In this document: positions 19,694 through 27,801 of the stretch, piece after piece
Layout of the letters: each line of letters opens with the position of its first letter
Position numbering within the stretch: position 1 is the first letter of the stretch
DNA from: Streptomyces sp. NBC_01268
Lineage (GTDB): Bacteria > Actinomycetota > Actinomycetes > Streptomycetales > Streptomycetaceae
Assembly (NCBI RefSeq): GCF_036240795.1
Contig: NZ_CP108454.1
Coordinates: forward strand, 5,208,001 to 5,272,000
DNA length: 64,000 bases
Reading direction: 5' to 3'
Made by a program: the position numbers and the translations under genes
Notes under the pieces: model-generated
The model's database searches: none
What the model was told of the DNA's origin: nothing
What the model saw: only the letters and a program-made list of their open reading frames with translations

Positions 19694-21391
19694 ATGGCAG
19701 ACCGAAAGAGACGGACTTCGAGAACATGGCTGGGGGTGTTCACCGCCGGCCTCCTCGCATCAGGTTCTGTCGTGCTGTCGTCTCCCGCTCGCGCCGCCGA
19801 ATCCGTAACGACCCGGGACCCCCAACCGACTCTGTCCGGGGCGATGGGGGCCTTCCTGGAATCCGGCCCGCTCGGGGTGGCCCGGATCGCCCAGCTGGAG
19901 CGGTGGCTCGGCGGCCACGAGCTCCGGGTCGGCCACACCTACCTGCCCGGCGACGTCTGGTCGAACATCGAGGGCCCGCCCGGCTTCCTCGACGCCTGGG
20001 CGGACTGGCGCAACCAGCGCACCGACCGCCTGTTCGTCCTGAACGTGCCGATGCTGGAGCGCAACGAGGCCGGCGTCTCCGACTACGAGGTCCGCCGTCA
20101 GCTGCAGTTGGGCGCCGCGGGCTACTACGACCACCACTTCCGCAAGCTCGCCGAACGGCTGGTCGACCTGGGGGTACCGGACACGGTCGTCGTCCTCGGC
20201 TGGGAGATGAACGGCACGACGTACACCAGCCGGTGCGGGCCGGACCCGACCTCCTGGAAGAAGTACTGGAACCGCATCGTCACCGCGATGCGCTCCGTAC
20301 CCGGACAGACCTTCCGCTTCGACTTCAACCCGAGCCGGGGCAAGGACGCGGTTCCGTGGACGGAGTGCTACCCGGGTGACGACACGGTCGACGTCATCGG
20401 CATGGACTCGTACGACCAGCCGGCCGGTTCGAGTTTCGACCAGCACGTGAGCGAGCCCTACGGGCTTCAGGCGCAGGTCGATTTCGCGGCCGAGCACGGA
20501 AAGCGGATCTCCTATCCGGAATGGGGCCTGTTCCGGAACGGAGACAACCCCGAGTACATGCGGCGCATGCTCGAATGGATGAAGCAGCACAAGCCGCTGT
20601 ATCACACGATCACCGATTACTGCCCGCACGGTGTCTGGCAGTGCGACGACAATCCGAAGTCGTCGCTGGTGTTCCGTCAGATGCTCTACGGGGTCGACCC
20701 GACGCAGCCCACGGACCCGACGGACCCGACGGACCCGACGGACCCGACCGAGCCGACGGAGCCGACGGATCCGGTCGACCCGACGGAACCCACGGATCCG
20801 ACGCATCCCACGGATCCGACGGACCCGGTGGACCCGACGCATCCCACGGATCCGACGCATCCCACGGATCCCACGGACCCGACGGACCCGACGGACCCGG
20901 TGGAGCCCACGGACCCGACGATCCCGGTGCCCAAGCCGGACCCGAAGCCGGACCCGAAGCCGGACCCGAAGCCGGACCCGAAGCCGGACCCGAAGCCGGA
21001 CCCGAAGCCGGACCCGAAGCCGGACCCGAAGCCCGAGCCGAAGCCGGACCCGAAGCCCGAGCCGAAGCCTGACCCCAAGCCGGACCCCAAGCCCGATCCG
21101 AAGCCGGATCCCAAGCCGGATCCCAAGCCGGATCCCAAGCCGGATCCCAAGCCGGACCCGAAGCCCGAGCCGAAGCCCGACCCCAAGCCCGAGCCGAAGC
21201 CTGACCCCAAGCCCGACTGCTGGACCGTGAACCTCGGTTCATGGGTCGAGAGTTGGATCGGCGGGCCGGTCTGTGTTCCCAAGGACTCCTGGAAGGACAC
21301 GGTGAAGGACTCCGTGAAGGACTCGACCAGCTGGACGAACGGCCTCGGTGTCGACTGGAAGGGCGCCCTGAAGGGGGTCTGGCCCTTCTGA
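19694..21391 (+). CDS. secreted GH26-like glycosidase with Pro-Lys-Asp repeat arm
   Basis: 565 aa. A signal peptide (SRTWLGVFTAGLLASGSVVLSSPARA) is followed by a beta-mannanase-like (GH26) catalytic domain, about residues 45-330, with candidate catalytic Glu in VLGWEMNGTTY and in ISYPEWGLF. Then come two low-complexity arms: DPT/EPT/HPT triplets (about 335-412) and PKPD/PKPE units (about 414-509). The last 56 residues form a distinct tail with two Cys and many Trp (CWTVNLGSWVESWIGG...VWPF). The arm looks like a wall-spanning linker and the tail like a surface-binding element, both inferred. A paralogue lacking arm and tail is at 39856. Confidence 0.85.
   Translation: MADRKRRTSRTWLGVFTAGLLASGSVVLSSPARAAESVTTRDPQPTLSGAMGAFLESGPLGVARIAQLERWLGGHELRVGHTYLPGDVWSNIEGPPGFLDAWADWRNQRTDRLFVLNVPMLERNEAGVSDYEVRRQLQLGAAGYYDHHFRKLAERLVDLGVPDTVVVLGWEMNGTTYTSRCGPDPTSWKKYWNRIVTAMRSVPGQTFRFDFNPSRGKDAVPWTECYPGDDTVDVIGMDSYDQPAGSSFDQHVSEPYGLQAQVDFAAEHGKRISYPEWGLFRNGDNPEYMRRMLEWMKQHKPLYHTITDYCPHGVWQCDDNPKSSLVFRQMLYGVDPTQPTDPTDPTDPTDPTEPTEPTDPVDPTEPTDPTHPTDPTDPVDPTHPTDPTHPTDPTDPTDPTDPVEPTDPTIPVPKPDPKPDPKPDPKPDPKPDPKPDPKPDPKPDPKPEPKPDPKPEPKPDPKPDPKPDPKPDPKPDPKPDPKPDPKPDPKPEPKPDPKPEPKPDPKPDCWTVNLGSWVESWIGGPVCVPKDSWKDTVKDSVKDSTSWTNGLGVDWKGALKGVWPF
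20700..20930 (+). repeat. DPT-type coding repeat
   Basis: Tandem 9-nt and 12-nt units encoding runs of D-P-T, E-P-T, D-P-V and H-P-T triplets inside the GH26-like protein. Confidence 0.9.
20934..21219 (+). repeat. PKPD/PKPE coding repeat
   Basis: Tandem 12-nt units (CCGAAGCCGGAC and variants) encoding about 24 copies of P-K-P-D or P-K-P-E. The first eight or so copies are nearly identical at DNA level, so the region is prone to copy-number change. Confidence 0.92.
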
Positions 21392-21412
21392 CCGGCCGGT
21401 GAGGGGGCCGCG

Positions 21413-21443
21413 CGGCGGCGGAGGAGCTCATCCTCCGCCGCCG
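21413..21443. terminator. hairpin between convergent GH26-like and acyltransferase genes
   Basis: 13-bp perfect stem (21413-21425 with 21431-21443, loop GCTCA). The stop codon of the leftward acyltransferase gene lies within the structure. Confidence 0.75.
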
Positions 21444-22570
21444 TTCGGCGTCCGGCCGGGCAGCCGGCCCAGCGCGCGCCCCAGCCACTCCCGCTCCCGG
21501 GCCTGCCGGGCCGCCCAGCGCCGCCCCGCCGCCGCGCCCGCGCGCAGCCACAGCAGCGGCGCCGAGCTCCGGACGCCCAGCAGGAGGCGCTGGTTGGGGA
21601 CCGTCTCGGGGCGCCAGTGGTGCTTGTACGGTTCGGTGCCGCGCAGCATGCTCAGCGTCGCCCGCCCGCTCGCGCTGGTCTCGCGGGCCCCGTGCCGCAG
21701 CAGCATCGTCGCCACGTCGACCTTGCGGGCGCGCAGTGCGGGGTCGGCGCCGTACAGGTAGCCGCCCGCGAGCCGCCGCGACATGAGGGTGAGGTCGGCC
21801 GCCACCACGTCCCCGGCGAGCCGGAACTCGGTGACCATCGCGTCGCCGCACTCGACCATCGGCCGCACCGCCCGCGTCAGGTGCTGGGCGAACCGCTCGC
21901 TCGTGTGCTCGGCGGTCACCCCACGCCCCTGCCACTGGAGTTGGTGCAGCGACAGCAGGCGCTCCAGGGCGGCCGGGACCTCGGGCGCGGGCACGATGTG
22001 CTCGTCGATGCCGAGCGCGTCCAGCTTGCGCAGCTTCGCCCGCACCCGCTGGGCCTTGCCCGACGGGATGCGTTCGAGCAGGGCCTCCATCGGTACGGCC
22101 GGCAGCTCCAGGCAGAGGGAGTCCGCGAGCCGTCGCCGGGGGCCGCGCCACGCCTCGAAGACCCGCTCGGCGGCCGCCCCCGGCCGTACCTCGCGCAGGT
22201 CGATCAGCGTGCCGCGCGCCGCGCCGGCCAGGGCCTCGGCGAGCGCGGGCACCGCGTCCGGGCAGCCGTCGTCGAGGAGCACGTCGGTGAAGTCGGTGAT
22301 CGTGCCGCCGAGCTGGGTGAGGACCGGCAGCGGTCCCGGGGCCCGCATCAGCGGAGCCGCCGCGACCAGGGTGCCGTCCGCCCGCCGGACCAGGACCACC
22401 CGCAGCGCGCCCGGCCGGCCGTACGACAGCCACCAGGAGTGCAGCCACGCGTGCGACTGGAACGGCGTCGCCGTCGCGCACCGGGCGTACAACGCCGCCC
22501 ACTCCGGGCCGAGCCGGCCGAACTGCGCGCCGTCCCGGCAGGTCTCCGCGTGCAGGGATCTGCCGCTCAC
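21428..22570 (-). CDS. FemAB/GNAT-like acyltransferase of the exopolysaccharide operon
   Basis: 380 aa from the GTG at 22570, which overlaps the Wzz-like stop by 4 nt (GTGA). Two GNAT-like folds are visible: an N-terminal one (ATPFQSHAWLHSWWLSYG, LRVVLVRRADGTLVAAAPLM) and a C-terminal one (AMVTEFRLAGDVVAADLTLM, GYLYGADPALRARKVDVATMLL). This is the BioF2/CelD type of acyltransferase often encoded in polysaccharide clusters, likely acylating a sugar or an exported polymer. The last ~45 residues are Arg/Trp-rich. It is the terminal gene of the operon. Confidence 0.85.
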   Translation of the reverse strand: MSGRSLHAETCRDGAQFGRLGPEWAALYARCATATPFQSHAWLHSWWLSYGRPGALRVVLVRRADGTLVAAAPLMRAPGPLPVLTQLGGTITDFTDVLLDDGCPDAVPALAEALAGAARGTLIDLREVRPGAAAERVFEAWRGPRRRLADSLCLELPAVPMEALLERIPSGKAQRVRAKLRKLDALGIDEHIVPAPEVPAALERLLSLHQLQWQGRGVTAEHTSERFAQHLTRAVRPMVECGDAMVTEFRLAGDVVAADLTLMSRRLAGGYLYGADPALRARKVDVATMLLRHGARETSASGRATLSMLRGTEPYKHHWRPETVPNQRLLLGVRSSAPLLWLRAGAAAGRRWAARQAREREWLGRALGRLPGRTPNGGGG

Positions 22571-23208
22571 ACCGCCTCCGGCTGCGCCGCCACGGCCGGC
22601 CCCGGCACGGAGGCGCCCTGCCGGGAGTGGCGGGCCTCGGCCCGCGCGGCCCGCTTGGGCCGGACCAGCAGGACCAGGCCGCCGAGCAGCCCGCCCGCAC
22701 AGGCGCCGACCAGCGCCGACAGCGGCGCCGACGGGGACACCGGCGTGACCGGCTTCGTCGCCCGGGAGAACTGGACGACCTTCACGCCCGTGTTCGAGGC
22801 GACGTGCGAGCTGTCGAGGACCAGCGCGCGGGCCACCCCGTCGGCCATCGACACGGCCTGCGCGGGCTTCGCCGAGCGGGCCGTGATCGAGATCATCGGC
22901 GCGTCCGGCGAGGTCGCGGCCTGTACGCCGGAACGCAGCGTCTCCGCGGAGACGCCCGCCCACACCTGGGCGTCGCCGGTCACCGCGATGTCGGTGGCGA
23001 CCCGCCCGTACGCCTGGGCGAAGCCGAGCGCCGAGGCCGGGTCGGACTTCTCCGACGGGACGACGATGACGTAGCTGGTCGCCGCGTACTGCGGTGCCTT
23101 CAGGGCGCCGTAGCCGCCGCCGAGGACCGCGCCGGCGAGCGCGGCGGCCGGCAGCACCATCCAGCGGGCGGGGGTGAGGAGGGAGGAACGTGGCGGGGTC
23201 GTGGTCAT
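22567..23208 (-). CDS. Wzz-like polysaccharide chain-length/export co-polymerase
   Basis: 213 aa. Two membrane helices (near 17-35, MVLPAAALAGAVLGGGYGA, and near 160-182, LSALVGACAGGLLGGLVLLV) flank an extracytoplasmic domain starting APQYAATSYVIVVPSE, the Wzz/PCP layout. The Pro-rich motif before the second helix is present (KPVTPVSPSAP). There is no C-terminal tyrosine kinase; the cytoplasmic tail is short and basic. Inferred role: controlling chain length or assembly of the exopolysaccharide. The start is 12 nt from the upstream glycosyltransferase stop. Confidence 0.88.
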   Translation of the reverse strand: MTTTPPRSSLLTPARWMVLPAAALAGAVLGGGYGALKAPQYAATSYVIVVPSEKSDPASALGFAQAYGRVATDIAVTGDAQVWAGVSAETLRSGVQAATSPDAPMISITARSAKPAQAVSMADGVARALVLDSSHVASNTGVKVVQFSRATKPVTPVSPSAPLSALVGACAGGLLGGLVLLVRPKRAARAEARHSRQGASVPGPAVAAQPEAV

Positions 23209-23220
23209 GGTGCTCAGCTC

Positions 23221-24369
23221 TCACTTCACGGGAAGAGGGGTGCCGTGGACGGCCTGGTCGTAGAGGGACAGCAACTGCCGGGCGCTGTGCGCGATGTCGT
23301 AGTGGCGGGCGGCCTCCGGCTGCGGCAGCCGTCCGGCCGGGGCGTCCCGCAGCTCGCGCAGGGCGCCGATCAGCTCGGGCACGGACTCGCCGATCCGGCG
23401 GGCGCCGGGCGCGGCGCCCGCCGGCAGGTCGTCGATCGCGGGACAGGCCACGTACAGCACCGGCAGCCCCGCCGCCAGCGCCTCGACGACCGCGAGCCCG
23501 AAGGTCTCGTCGGGGGAGGTGGACACGAAGACGTCCATCGCGGCGAGCAGCGACGGCAGATCGGGCCGCCCGCCCGCCGGACCGGTCGGCGGGTCCGCGA
23601 ACGCCCCCGCCAGCAGCACCCGGTCGGCGGCCCCGCACTCCCCGGCCACCCGCAGCAGCTCCGCCCGGCGCTCGCCCTCGCCGACGAGCAGCAGCCTCGC
23701 CCGCGGCACCGAGGCCACCGCCCGCACCAGCCGGTCGAACCGCTTCCCGGGCGCCAGCCGCCCCACCCCGCCGACCACGAACGCGTCGGCGGGCAGGCCG
23801 AGCGCCGCCCTGGTCATGGCCCGCGCCCGCGGGTCGTGGGCGAAGCGGCCGGTCTCGATGCCGTTCGGCACCACCCGGATCCGGGACGGGGCCACGCCCC
23901 ACCGGGCCAGGCGGCGGGCGACGCTCGGCGAGACGGCGACCGTGGAGGTGCCGAGCCGCTCGGACGCCAGGTACAGCGCCCGTGTCCCGGCCGACAGCGG
24001 GCGGCCCTCGATCTGGGCCTCGCCCAGGGAGTGCTCGGTCGCGATGACGGAGCGGACCCCGGCGAGCCGCGCGGCCGCCCGGCCGTACACGCAGGCGCGG
24101 TACAGATGGGTGTGGACGAGGTCGTAGCCGCCCTGCCGGATCAGCCGGGTCAGCCGGGGCAGCGCGCCCAGGTCCCGGTTGCCGGTCATGCCGAGGTGGG
24201 TGACCGGGGTGCCGTCCGCCTCGATGCCCTCGGCGACCGCCCCCGGGTTGGTCAGCGTCACCACCCGCCCCCGCACCGGCAGATGGCGCAGCAGCAGCCG
24301 CAGCTGCTGCTCGGCACCGCCGATGCCGAGCCCGGTGATCACATGCAGCACCTTCAGCTCCGCGCTCAT
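23221..24369 (-). CDS. GT4 family glycosyltransferase (EPS operon, downstream copy)
   Basis: 382 aa. GT-B retaining glycosyltransferase. N-terminal donor/acceptor domain begins with the glycine-rich HVITGLGIGGAEQQL; the C-terminal domain has GVGRLAPGKRFDRLVRAVAS and the E-x7-E motif in SPDETFGLAVVEALAAGLPVL. Predicted to add a sugar to the lipid-linked repeat unit in the cytoplasm. The ATG at 24369 overlaps the deacetylase stop (24366) by 4 nt. Confidence 0.92.
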   Translation of the reverse strand: MSAELKVLHVITGLGIGGAEQQLRLLLRHLPVRGRVVTLTNPGAVAEGIEADGTPVTHLGMTGNRDLGALPRLTRLIRQGGYDLVHTHLYRACVYGRAAARLAGVRSVIATEHSLGEAQIEGRPLSAGTRALYLASERLGTSTVAVSPSVARRLARWGVAPSRIRVVPNGIETGRFAHDPRARAMTRAALGLPADAFVVGGVGRLAPGKRFDRLVRAVASVPRARLLLVGEGERRAELLRVAGECGAADRVLLAGAFADPPTGPAGGRPDLPSLLAAMDVFVSTSPDETFGLAVVEALAAGLPVLYVACPAIDDLPAGAAPGARRIGESVPELIGALRELRDAPAGRLPQPEAARHYDIAHSARQLLSLYDQAVHGTPLPVK

Positions 24370-25157
24370 GACAGGACGGCCCTGGCCGGACCGCCGTGCG
24401 CGGGGAGCACGTCGGCGGGCCGCGTGCGGCGCAGCGGGTGCAGGACCCGCTTGGCGGTCAGCCGCCAGGAGGTGTCGGCCTCGCCGACGTGCACCCGCGG
24501 CAGGGCGAACGTGCTGCTCAGCGGGCCGGGGTCGATCGCGCAGGCGTGGCTGTAGCCGGCCTTGCGGACGGCGCGCACGACCCGGGCGTCGACCCTCCCG
24601 TACGGGTAGCAGAAGCCGCCCACCGGTTCGCCGGTGATGTCCTCGATGAGCTCGCGGCTGTGCCGGGTCTCGGCGACCAGGCCCGCGTCGTCGCCGTCCG
24701 CCAGTGCCACCAGGTCGACGTGGCGCAGACCGTGCGAGCCGATCTCCATGCCGGCGGCGGCCGCCCGCCGGATGCCGTCCTCGTCGAGCAGCGCCTTGCG
24801 CGGGCCCACCGCGTCCCAGGAGTTGTCGCCGCCGAGGCGGCCGGGCAGCACGTACACGGTCGCGGTGAAGCCGTGCCGGCGCAGCAGCGGCACGGCCGAT
24901 TCGAGGAAGTCGGCGTAGCCGTCGTCGAAGGTCAGCCCGACGAGCCCGCGGGCCCGGCCCTCGGCCGCCGCCGCGAGCAGCTCCCGCACGGACACCCCGC
25001 GCAGCCCCCGGTCGCCCAGCCAGTGCAGCTGCCGGGCGAAGCGCACGGGCGAGACGGTCACCCGGTACGGATCATCGGGGCTGTCCGCGATCGAGTGGTA
25101 CATCGCCACCCACAGGGGTGGCTCCGGCAGCAGTCGACGCAGCACGTCGGCGGGCAT
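24366..25157 (-). CDS. polysaccharide deacetylase (NodB family)
   Basis: 263 aa from the ATG at 25157, which has GAAGGAC upstream. NodB homology domain: WVAMYHSIADS, the metal Asp-Asp motif LTFDDGYADF, the zinc histidines in MEIGSHGLRHVDL, and FCYPYGRVD. There is no signal peptide, so action is likely on a cytoplasmic or membrane-associated intermediate unless a further start exists. The gene begins inside the end of the MurJ-like gene (86-nt overlap), an unusually long overlap. Confidence 0.88.
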   Translation of the reverse strand: MPADVLRRLLPEPPLWVAMYHSIADSPDDPYRVTVSPVRFARQLHWLGDRGLRGVSVRELLAAAAEGRARGLVGLTFDDGYADFLESAVPLLRRHGFTATVYVLPGRLGGDNSWDAVGPRKALLDEDGIRRAAAAGMEIGSHGLRHVDLVALADGDDAGLVAETRHSRELIEDITGEPVGGFCYPYGRVDARVVRAVRKAGYSHACAIDPGPLSSTFALPRVHVGEADTSWRLTAKRVLHPLRRTRPADVLPAHGGPARAVLS

Positions 25158-27801
25158 GGGGGGTCCTTCGGCAGGCGGATCGGGGGAGGGGCGGAATCTC
25201 GGGCGCCTTGGCGGCGCACGCGATGAACAGCACGAACACGCCGACGACCACGAGCGCGGCGACGGTGACGGCGACCGCCGGCGGGCCGATCGCGACGGAG
25301 CACAGCCAGCCGGCACCGGTGGCCCAGGCGCCCGCGGTGGTGAGCCGCAGCAGGCCCTCGCCGAGGCGGCGCACGTCGATCGGCACGGACTGGCGGTGCG
25401 CGCCGAGCAGCAGCATCACGGCGGTCACGGTGATGCCGAGCGCGTTGGCGCCGGCGATGCCGGCGGCGCCCCACAGATGGGCGCCGACCGTTCCGGCGAG
25501 CCCGGTCGCCGCGAGCCCGGTGGCCATGGCGGCCGCCGGGTACCAGAGCGGGCGGACGGCGGAGAAGTAGCAGCGGACCAGGGCGCCGACCATGGTCTGG
25601 CCGAGCAGGCCGAGCGAGTACACCCGCATGACGGTGGCGGTCGCGGCCGTGTCGGAGGCGTCGAACGCGCCGCGCTGGAACAGCAGCTGGACGATCTGCG
25701 GCGCGGCGGCGACGACCGTCGACGCGCCGATCAGGACGACGACCGCGGCGAGCAGCAGGTCCCGCTCGACCCGGCGGCGGGCCGCCTCCGCGTCACCGGC
25801 CGCGAGGGCGCGGGCGATGACGGGGAAGCTGACCGTGCACAGCATCAGGGAGAGGATCATCGGCATCTGCGCGACCTTCTGCGCGTAGTTCAGATGCGAG
25901 ATGGCCCCGGCCGGGAGCGGCGAGGCGAGGAAGCGCTCGATGAGGATCTGCGACTGGCGGGTGAGCGCGAAGACGATGACCGGCGCGATCATCCCGAGCA
26001 CGAGCAGCCGCCCGTCGCCGGCCGGCACCGGCACCGGCTCCTCCTTCGGCACCGGCCGGGTGCGCAGCTCCCGCACCAGCGAGGGCGCCTGCACCAGCAC
26101 CATCAGGGCGCCGCCGACGGCGACCCCCGCGGCGGCGGCCCGGACACCGAACGGCTCGCGCAGGACCAGGATCGTGCCGATGATGCCGACGTTGTACGCC
26201 ACGTAGATCGCGGCCGGCGGCAGGAAGGAGCCGTGCGCGCGCAGGGCGGCCGAGCAGTACCCGGCGAGCGCGAACGACAGCACGCAGGTCGCCGTCAGAC
26301 GGGTGCAGTCGACGGCGAGCCGCGGGTCCGGGAGCCCCGGCGCCAGCGCGGACACCAGCAGCGGGGCGGTCGCGACGAGCAGCGCGGAGACCGCGGCGAC
26401 GGCCAGCACGAGCCGGGGCAGCGTGGCCCGTACGAGGGCCCGGACCGGGTCCCCGAACAGGCTGCCCGAGCGGCGGGCCAGGGCGCGCGAGAAGGCGGGC
26501 ACCAGGATCAGCGCCATCGCGTCCTCGATGAGCAGCGTCGACGCGAACTCCGGCACCGTCCACGCCACGAGGAACGCGTCGGTCTCGGCGCCCGCTCCGA
26601 AGTACCGCGCCAGGATCTGGTCCCGTACGAGTCCGAGCACCGCCCCGACGGCCGTGAGCGCCGCCGTCACGAAGGCCGCCCGGAGCAGGAAGCGGCCGGA
26701 GGGCGTCGAGGGGGTCGAGGTCCTGCGGCGGGCGTGGCGGGCGGTGCCCGTCTCCGGGCGGGCGGCGGGTGCCGCCCGGGGCGTCCAGCCCTGCGGGCCG
26801 CCCGCGGGAGGGACCGGGCGGGCGGCGGGTTCGAGGGGGCGGGCGCCGCCGGCCAGCGGGCGGCCGCCCAGGAGCGCGGTCCGCCCGTCGTGCTCCGGGA
26901 CCGGAGCCGTCTCGCGCCCGGCTCGGCGCACGCCCCGGGCACCGGACGGAGCCCGGTGCCCGGGGCCGCCCGCCCGGCCCGCCCGCCCGGCCACCGTGGC
27001 GGCCCGCGCCGCCGGCGTCCCGGCCAGGGCCCGCGCTCCGTGGGCGCGTGCCCCGGTCGCGTGCCGCCGCGCCTCGGCCCCGGCGGGGCCGTCCTGCGGA
27101 AGTCCGCAGAGCAGGTCCAGGGTGTCGTCGACCGAAGCACCGGCCGCCCAGGGATCCGAGAGCCCGCCGCCGCTGCCGCCGTGCGCGGTCGGAGCTCCGG
27201 GGAGGGCGCCGCCGAAGCCGCCGGGCGTCGCGGACGGGCCGGCCGTGAGGCCGCGACCGAGGACTCCGAGCGCGAGGGTCGGACTGTCCGTGAACCCGGC
27301 GCCGAGGCCGCCGGGCGCCGCCGTCGGACCGTCCGTGTACCGGGCACGGGAGCCACCGGGTGCCGGGGGAGCGGCCGTGAGGCGGCCGCCGAAGCCGCCG
27401 GGCGTCGCAGCCGGACCGGCCGTGAGGTCGCCGCCGAGCGCACCGGGCGCAGCGAGCGCACCGGGCCCGCCCCGCCCCGCCGGCGGGCCGCCCGCGAATC
27501 CGGCCGTCCCCCCGGGCGGTGTGACCGGACCCCCCGCGGGTCCGGTCACACCGCCCGGGGGCAGCCCGCACAGCGGGTCGCCCGCCGGGCCGTCCGTCCA
27601 GGGGTCCGCGGGGCCGGCCGTCGGGCCGGGCGCGGCCCGACCTCCGGTGGGGCCGGCCGGGACCGTGCCGCCGCGGGGCGCGAGCCCGGTCGACGGGTCG
27701 CCGCCCGCGGGCGCGCCGGGGTCCCGCGCGCCCGTGAAGGGGGCGGGCGGGACCGGGGCGGTGTCCGTCGGGTCCGGGGGATCGGACCACGGGTCACGCA
27801 C
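25072..27801 (-). CDS. MurJ/MviN-like lipid flippase with long repetitive N-terminal arm
   Basis: 909 aa. The C-terminal ~540 residues are a MOP-superfamily flippase with about 14 helices (opening LLRAAFVTAALTAVGAVLGLVRDQILARYFGAG, with helix-1 Arg), expected to flip the lipid-linked exopolysaccharide unit. The N-terminal ~365 residues are a Gly/Pro/Ala-rich arm with degenerate repeats (e.g. LTAGPAATPGGFGG, LTAGPSATPGGFGG) and a recurring DPW...CGLP motif. Normal MurJ proteins are 500-550 aa. The GTG start at 27801 overlaps the upstream stop by 8 nt, so the arm is probably translated. The last ~30 residues, overlapping the deacetylase start, are Arg-rich and may be non-native. Confidence 0.85.
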   Translation of the reverse strand: MRDPWSDPPDPTDTAPVPPAPFTGARDPGAPAGGDPSTGLAPRGGTVPAGPTGGRAAPGPTAGPADPWTDGPAGDPLCGLPPGGVTGPAGGPVTPPGGTAGFAGGPPAGRGGPGALAAPGALGGDLTAGPAATPGGFGGRLTAAPPAPGGSRARYTDGPTAAPGGLGAGFTDSPTLALGVLGRGLTAGPSATPGGFGGALPGAPTAHGGSGGGLSDPWAAGASVDDTLDLLCGLPQDGPAGAEARRHATGARAHGARALAGTPAARAATVAGRAGRAGGPGHRAPSGARGVRRAGRETAPVPEHDGRTALLGGRPLAGGARPLEPAARPVPPAGGPQGWTPRAAPAARPETGTARHARRRTSTPSTPSGRFLLRAAFVTAALTAVGAVLGLVRDQILARYFGAGAETDAFLVAWTVPEFASTLLIEDAMALILVPAFSRALARRSGSLFGDPVRALVRATLPRLVLAVAAVSALLVATAPLLVSALAPGLPDPRLAVDCTRLTATCVLSFALAGYCSAALRAHGSFLPPAAIYVAYNVGIIGTILVLREPFGVRAAAAGVAVGGALMVLVQAPSLVRELRTRPVPKEEPVPVPAGDGRLLVLGMIAPVIVFALTRQSQILIERFLASPLPAGAISHLNYAQKVAQMPMILSLMLCTVSFPVIARALAAGDAEAARRRVERDLLLAAVVVLIGASTVVAAAPQIVQLLFQRGAFDASDTAATATVMRVYSLGLLGQTMVGALVRCYFSAVRPLWYPAAAMATGLAATGLAGTVGAHLWGAAGIAGANALGITVTAVMLLLGAHRQSVPIDVRRLGEGLLRLTTAGAWATGAGWLCSVAIGPPAVAVTVAALVVVGVFVLFIACAAKAPEIPPLPRSACRRTPHARRRAASTAAGATPVGGDVPLDRGQPR

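Noticed and set aside
20686..21300. Leftward frame encoding Gly-Ser-Gly-Phe and Val-Gly-Ser repeats, looking like a silk-like or elastic protein.
   Set aside because: It is the exact antisense of the Pro-Lys-Asp repeats of the GH26-like gene and has no start region or promoter.
24366..25316. Longer N-terminal extension of the deacetylase (from 25316).
   Set aside because: The extra ~53 residues are Arg/Ser/Pro-rich and overlap the flippase reading frame; the ATG at 25157 has the ribosome-binding site.
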